Below are positions 5,730 through 8,182 of a DNA stretch of 8,182 nt, piece by piece. How positions within the stretch are numbered: position 1 is the stretch's first letter; each line of letters begins with the position of its first letter. Below the pieces are notes generated by a model. That model was given only the letters and a program-made list of their open reading frames with translations, did no database searches and had not been told where the DNA came from. A program made the translations under genes and the position numbers. The stretch comes from Verrucomicrobia bacterium UBA6354 (GTDB lineage: Bacteria > Verrucomicrobiota > Kiritimatiellia > RFP12 > UBA1067), in contig DJRS01000131.1 of assembly GCA_002440145.1 (NCBI GenBank), positions 1-8,182 on the forward strand, written 5' to 3'.

Positions 5730-6563
5730 GTGGAGCGGCTGATCGTCATAGCCGGCGCGGGGGAGTATCCACGGCTTGTCGTCGAGGGTGCGAAGCGCGC
5801 CGGCGTTCCCTGTGTCGACGTCCTGGGCGTGAAGGGATCCACGGCGCGCGCGACATGCGCAGCGGCGGACCATGTGCACTGGGAGGCGGTTGCACAGGTC
5901 GCCAAGGGCATCCGGTGGATCGGCGCCGGCGGCTACGACGGCGCGATTCTCGCGGGCCAGATCAGCCCGGTTTCCCTCTTTCGCGGGCGATTCGACGCGG
6001 AGACGAAGGCATGGCTGGCGGAGATGCCGGTCAAGAACGCGCATTCCATATTCGGCAAGCTCATCGAAAAGCTGACGGCGGCGGGGGCGCATGTCCTGCC
6101 GGCGAGCCTGTATCTGGACGGGAACATGCCGGGCGTCGGGGCGTTGACGGACCGCGGTTTGACGGAACAGGAAAGGTCCGACGCCTTCCATGCGGCCCGG
6201 GTGGCGCATGACATGGGGCTTCACGACGTGGGGCAGACGGTCGTCGTCAAGGGCGGGATGGTGCTCGCCGTCGAGGCGTTCGAGGGGACGAATGCCGCGA
6301 TTCGCCGCGGCGGAAAGCTGGGCGGCAGGGGCGCCATCGTCTTCAAGGCGGCGCGCGAGGGGCATGACATGCGCTTCGACATCCCGGTCGTGGGGCTCAA
6401 GACGCTGAAAGTCATGCGCCGCGCGGGGATTTCGGCGCTCGTTTTCCAGGCGGGGCGTCTCGTTCTCCTGGACCGCGCGGACGTTGTCGCGTTCGCCAAC
6501 AGACACGGTATCGCGCTTGTGGGCGTGGATTCGGGGCTTCCCCCCGCGCCTTTGCGGCCATGA
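5730..6563 (+). CDS. lpxI: UDP-2,3-diacylglucosamine pyrophosphatase, LpxI type
   Basis: Hydrolyses UDP-2,3-diacylglucosamine to lipid X (2,3-diacylglucosamine 1-phosphate) and UMP, the step before LpxB in lipid A synthesis. LpxI is unrelated to the metallophosphatase LpxH of E. coli and replaces it in alphaproteobacteria and many other phyla. The 277 residues show the family pattern: IAGAGEYP at the N terminus (7-14), DVGQTVVV (166-173), LAVEAFEGT (179-187) and the acidic MRFDIPVVG (214-222) in the C-terminal catalytic domain. The start is GTG, only 3 nt after the accA stop, with a weak ribosome site (ACAGG) that partly overlaps; translation is probably coupled to accA. The family N terminus fits this GTG. 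The stop overlaps the lpxB start by 4 nt (ATGA). Confidence 0.93.
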   Translation: MERLIVIAGAGEYPRLVVEGAKRAGVPCVDVLGVKGSTARATCAAADHVHWEAVAQVAKGIRWIGAGGYDGAILAGQISPVSLFRGRFDAETKAWLAEMPVKNAHSIFGKLIEKLTAAGAHVLPASLYLDGNMPGVGALTDRGLTEQERSDAFHAARVAHDMGLHDVGQTVVVKGGMVLAVEAFEGTNAAIRRGGKLGGRGAIVFKAAREGHDMRFDIPVVGLKTLKVMRRAGISALVFQAGRLVLLDRADVVAFANRHGIALVGVDSGLPPAPLRP

Positions 6564-7651
6564 AGATTCTTTTGCTGGCCGGCGAGGAAAGCGGCGTTGT
6601 TTACGCAAACGCCCTGAAGGCCTCCGCAAGCTTGCGGGGGGCGGAGATCCGGGGCTACGACACGTACGGCTTCAAGACGGAGGATTTGGCGGTTTTCGGC
6701 TTCCTGGCCGTATTGAAGAGGATTTTCTTCTTCTTGCGGGTGAAGCGGACACTCGAGCGGGCGATAGACGAATGGCGTCCGGATGCCGTTTGCACGATAG
6801 ATTACCCGGGGATGAATCTGAAGCTTGCGGCCTATGCGAAGAAGCGGGGCATTCGCACGGTTCACGTGGTGTGTCCGCAAGTCTGGGCGTGGAAGGCGGG
6901 GCGCATACCTAAGATCGAGGCCGCGCTGGACCGGTTGTGCTGCTTTTTCCCGTTCGAGCCGCGCCTGTTCAAGCCGGGGTTCGCGACCTTTGTAGGGCAT
7001 CCGCTCGCCGCGTCGTTTGGCGCGGCCCAGGCGACGGAAGCCGGGCTTGTCGCGGCTCTTCCAGGGAGCCGGCTCGGGGAGATCGAACGGCATCTGCCGC
7101 TTATGCTCGCCGCGCTTAAAAACGTGAAAGGGGCGCGGCGCATTGTGGTACCGGCGGCGAACGGGCGTGCGGAGGCGGCCATCCGGCGGATTGTCGCGGC
7201 GAATCCAGCCGCGGACAAGGACGTCGTGGTGCAACGGGGCGGCGCACGAGACGTCCTGCAGCGTGCGGAATGCGCGGTCGTCGCCTCGGGGACGGCCACG
7301 TTGGAGGCGGCGCTCGCGCGATGCCCGACCGTGCTGGTCTACAAGGTGGACCCGCTGTTGGCGTGGTTTTTGCGCCATGCCATTACGGGCGTGAAGCATG
7401 TGGGTCTGGCGAATATCATCTGGGAGAAAGCCGGGGGCGAGGGCGCGGAACCCATGCCGGAACTTCTGCAGGAGGATTTTACTCCGGTGGCCGTCGCACG
7501 GTGGCTGAACATGTGGCTGTCGGATCCGGCGGCCCGCCAGGCGGCTGTTTCTCGGCTGGATTCCGCCGTGCGGCTTTTGGAAGGCGATACGTGCGCCGTC
7601 GATCGTATTGCCGCGATTCTCAAGGAGCGTACGACGGACGGGTTGCCTTGA
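6560..7651 (+). CDS. lpxB: Lipid-A-disaccharide synthase (GT19), divergent N terminus
   Basis: Condenses lipid X with UDP-2,3-diacylglucosamine to the lipid A disaccharide on the inner face of the inner membrane. The 363 residues carry a GT-B fold with IDYPGMN (80-86, holding the conserved Asp81), PQVWAWKAGRI (106-116), FPFEP, FVGHPLA, LPGSR (167-171), SGTATLE (243-249) and PELLQEDFTP. The N-terminal half is odd: the usual AGE-x-SGD reads AGEESGV (7-13), with Val in place of Asp, and the following stretch up to DLAVFG is about 11 residues shorter than in E. coli, lacking the GVAGPRM-type loop. The C-terminal donor-binding half looks normal. Directly preceded by lpxI (its substrate-producing partner), which supports the name. 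Identity is secure; acceptor details may differ. Confidence 0.93.
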   Translation: MKILLLAGEESGVVYANALKASASLRGAEIRGYDTYGFKTEDLAVFGFLAVLKRIFFFLRVKRTLERAIDEWRPDAVCTIDYPGMNLKLAAYAKKRGIRTVHVVCPQVWAWKAGRIPKIEAALDRLCCFFPFEPRLFKPGFATFVGHPLAASFGAAQATEAGLVAALPGSRLGEIERHLPLMLAALKNVKGARRIVVPAANGRAEAAIRRIVAANPAADKDVVVQRGGARDVLQRAECAVVASGTATLEAALARCPTVLVYKVDPLLAWFLRHAITGVKHVGLANIIWEKAGGEGAEPMPELLQEDFTPVAVARWLNMWLSDPAARQAAVSRLDSAVRLLEGDTCAVDRIAAILKERTTDGLP

Positions 7652-7770
7652 AACAGCCCCAAATCCGATCGGGCTGCCCGAGAACTGCCCACCCAAGGCA
7701 CTGCCACGAACGGCCAGACGACCTTCAGTACGGCTCTCGGCAGACCGCGCCAGTCAATATTCAGTTCCAT
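7652..7770 (-). pseudogene. Possible relic gene start on the minus strand
   Basis: Reading leftwards from 7770, an ATG with a good ribosome site (AAAAGGAAA, 4 nt before the ATG) opens a frame beginning MELNIDWRGLPRAVLKVVWP, which looks like a genuine N terminus with a hydrophobic segment. After about 25 residues the sequence turns to shadow-like composition, and the frame continues antisense inside lpxB to 7339. No family is recognised. It may be the 5' relic of a gene removed by deletion, or chance. Confidence 0.2.
7654..7676 (+). terminator. Hairpin directly after lpxB, no T-run
   Basis: CAGCCC (7654-7659) pairs with GGGCTG (7671-7676) around an 11-nt loop, 3 nt after the lpxB stop. No T-tract follows on the + strand, so intrinsic termination is doubtful; the structure could instead stabilise the 3' end of the transcript or assist Rho-dependent release. 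On the - strand it is followed by TTT only. Confidence 0.25.
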
Positions 7771-7876
7771 GTCGTTTCCTTTTAAACTCTGGAGGGAGAC
7801 GAAAGGCTGCACTAACGTTCCGCCCAAGGCTTCGCGCGCCCGGCACCAACTTTTGCCGAGAGGGGGTCTATCCTAT

Positions 7877-7909
7877 TCAACCGTGCAGGAAATGCAGAAA
7901 ATGGAGAAA
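7877..7909 (+). repeat. Left copy of an imperfect direct repeat, 9-nt phased
   Basis: TCAACCGTG (7877-7885) opens a stretch of about 30 nt that matches 8044-8073 at 23 of 30 positions. From 7883 it also reads as three 9-nt units, GTGCAGGAA, ATGCAGAAA and ATGGAGAAA, exactly in phase with the units of the palindrome that begins at 7910. Confidence 0.6.
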
Positions 7910-8017
7910 ACCACTGAACACACAGAAAGCCGCCTGCGGCGGCACACAGAAGATACGGAAGGGGGCTTTTTCCGCGTGTTCTGTGCGCCGCGAAGCGGCT
8001 TCTGTGTCTTCAGTGGT
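7910..8017. repeat. 108-bp palindromic element made of 9-nt units
   Basis: The left arm contains ACCACTGAA (7910), CACACAGAA (7919), a 15-nt GC-rich mini-hairpin (7928-7942), CACACAGAA (7943) and GATACGGAA (7952). A 9-nt centre (7961-7969) follows. The right arm is its imperfect reverse complement: TTCCGCGTG (7970), TTCTGTGCG (7979), a 12-nt mini-hairpin CCGCGAAGCGGC (7988-7999), TTCTGTGTC (8000) and TTCAGTGGT (8009). Every unit ends in GAA (or begins with TTC on the right arm), and total length is 12 x 9 nt. Similar CACAGAA-type intergenic repeats are familiar from many environmental bacterial genomes and often cause spurious protein annotations; the open frame through it (7769-8062, with HTESRLRRHTEDTEG) is such an artefact. 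Confidence 0.85.
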
Positions 8018-8043
8018 CTAAAACAATGTGGAGTGAGAAGTAA

Positions 8044-8073
8044 TCAACCGTGTAGAGAATAAAGAAGATGTAG
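8044..8073 (+). repeat. Right copy of the imperfect direct repeat
   Basis: TCAACCGTG (8044-8052) followed by TAGAGAATAAAGAAGATG resembles 7877-7906 (23 of 30 positions). The copies start 167 nt apart and flank the palindromic element. They are too long and too diverged for a recent target-site duplication. Confidence 0.5.
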
Positions 8074-8131
8074 GCAGGCGGGGCGATAATGGGCCGTGGA
8101 GATCGGGAGAACGGAAAGAAGGGGTTTTAGA

Positions 8132-8155
8132 CAGGATTTACAGGATGGGCAGGAT
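8132..8155 (+). repeat. Three CAGGAT units with 9-nt period
   Basis: CAGGAT occurs at 8132, 8141 and 8150, each separated by 3 variable bases, preceded by TTTTAGA. This resembles the ACAGGATTTACAGGAT-type intergenic repeat common in environmental genomes, usually one arm of an inverted repeat; the other arm would lie beyond the window edge. The sequence between 8074 and 8131 shows nothing recognisable. Confidence 0.6.
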
Positions 8156-8182
8156 TTGGTGGCGGCGTCCTAATTGTCCCAC

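Noticed and set aside
4115..6211. 698-codon + strand frame across accD, accA and lpxI
   Set aside because: Runs through three genes in another frame with Gly/Arg-rich composition and no family motif.
4044..6629. 861-codon open frame on the minus strand opposite accD-accA-lpxI
   Set aside because: Arg/His/Asp-rich shadow of three well-supported genes; typical of long antisense frames in GC-rich codons.
7769..8062. 97-codon frame ending the window
   Set aside because: Its most regular part is the translation of the 9-nt palindromic repeat, a known source of false proteins.
7883..8155. CRISPR array
   Set aside because: The repeat units are 9 nt and partly inverted, with no spacers of regular 30-40 nt length and no cas gene.

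Overview
The window comes from a GC-rich, densely packed bacterial chromosome. The organism is almost certainly Gram-negative, because it carries two genes of lipid A synthesis (lpxI, lpxB). LpxI in place of LpxH, an AccA without its usual N-terminal extension, and 9-nt-phased palindromic repeats between genes suggest an environmental or gut lineage outside the classical enterobacteria. The PVC group (Verrucomicrobiota, Kiritimatiellota, Lentisphaerota) is my guess, not a demonstration. All convincing genes lie on the + strand. The long reading frames on the other strand and in other frames are by-products of high GC.

Left block (about 180-2820): a strong extended -10 promoter places transcription start exactly on the ATG of proB, predicting a leaderless mRNA. 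proB (glutamate 5-kinase, no PUA domain) and proA (gamma-glutamyl phosphate reductase) carry out the first two steps of proline synthesis from glutamate. A small membrane-anchored coiled-coil protein overlaps the end of proA by 4 nt. Fifty nt later comes a 63-residue lipoprotein whose mature part is about one third cysteine. The block ends in a long nested hairpin with a T-tract, followed at once by a second small terminator-like hairpin.

Middle gap (about 2825-3463): some 640 nt with no convincing gene. The first 250 nt are visibly AT-richer than the rest and contain a perfect 14-bp palindrome. The gap ends in a second TGn-TATAAT promoter.

Right block (3464-7651): that promoter drives a HTH-cupin regulator, followed by accD and accA (carboxyltransferase subunits of acetyl-CoA carboxylase), then lpxI and lpxB (consecutive steps of lipid A synthesis). 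The last four genes are spaced by 12 nt, 3 nt and a 4-nt overlap, so they look like one operon. It couples malonyl-CoA supply to lipid A assembly, with the regulator as first gene and plausible controller. LpxB has an unusual, shortened N-terminal region.

Right end (7652-8182): no real gene. It holds a 108-bp palindrome (7910-8017) built from 9-nt units ending in GAA, two imperfect direct repeats around it, and near the edge a triple CAGGAT with the same 9-nt period. A possible gene start on the - strand at 7770 may be a relic.

The best candidates for something undescribed are the Cys-rich lipoprotein next to proBA, the HTH-cupin regulator of the accDA-lpxIB operon, the divergent LpxB, and the 9-nt-phased palindromic element.
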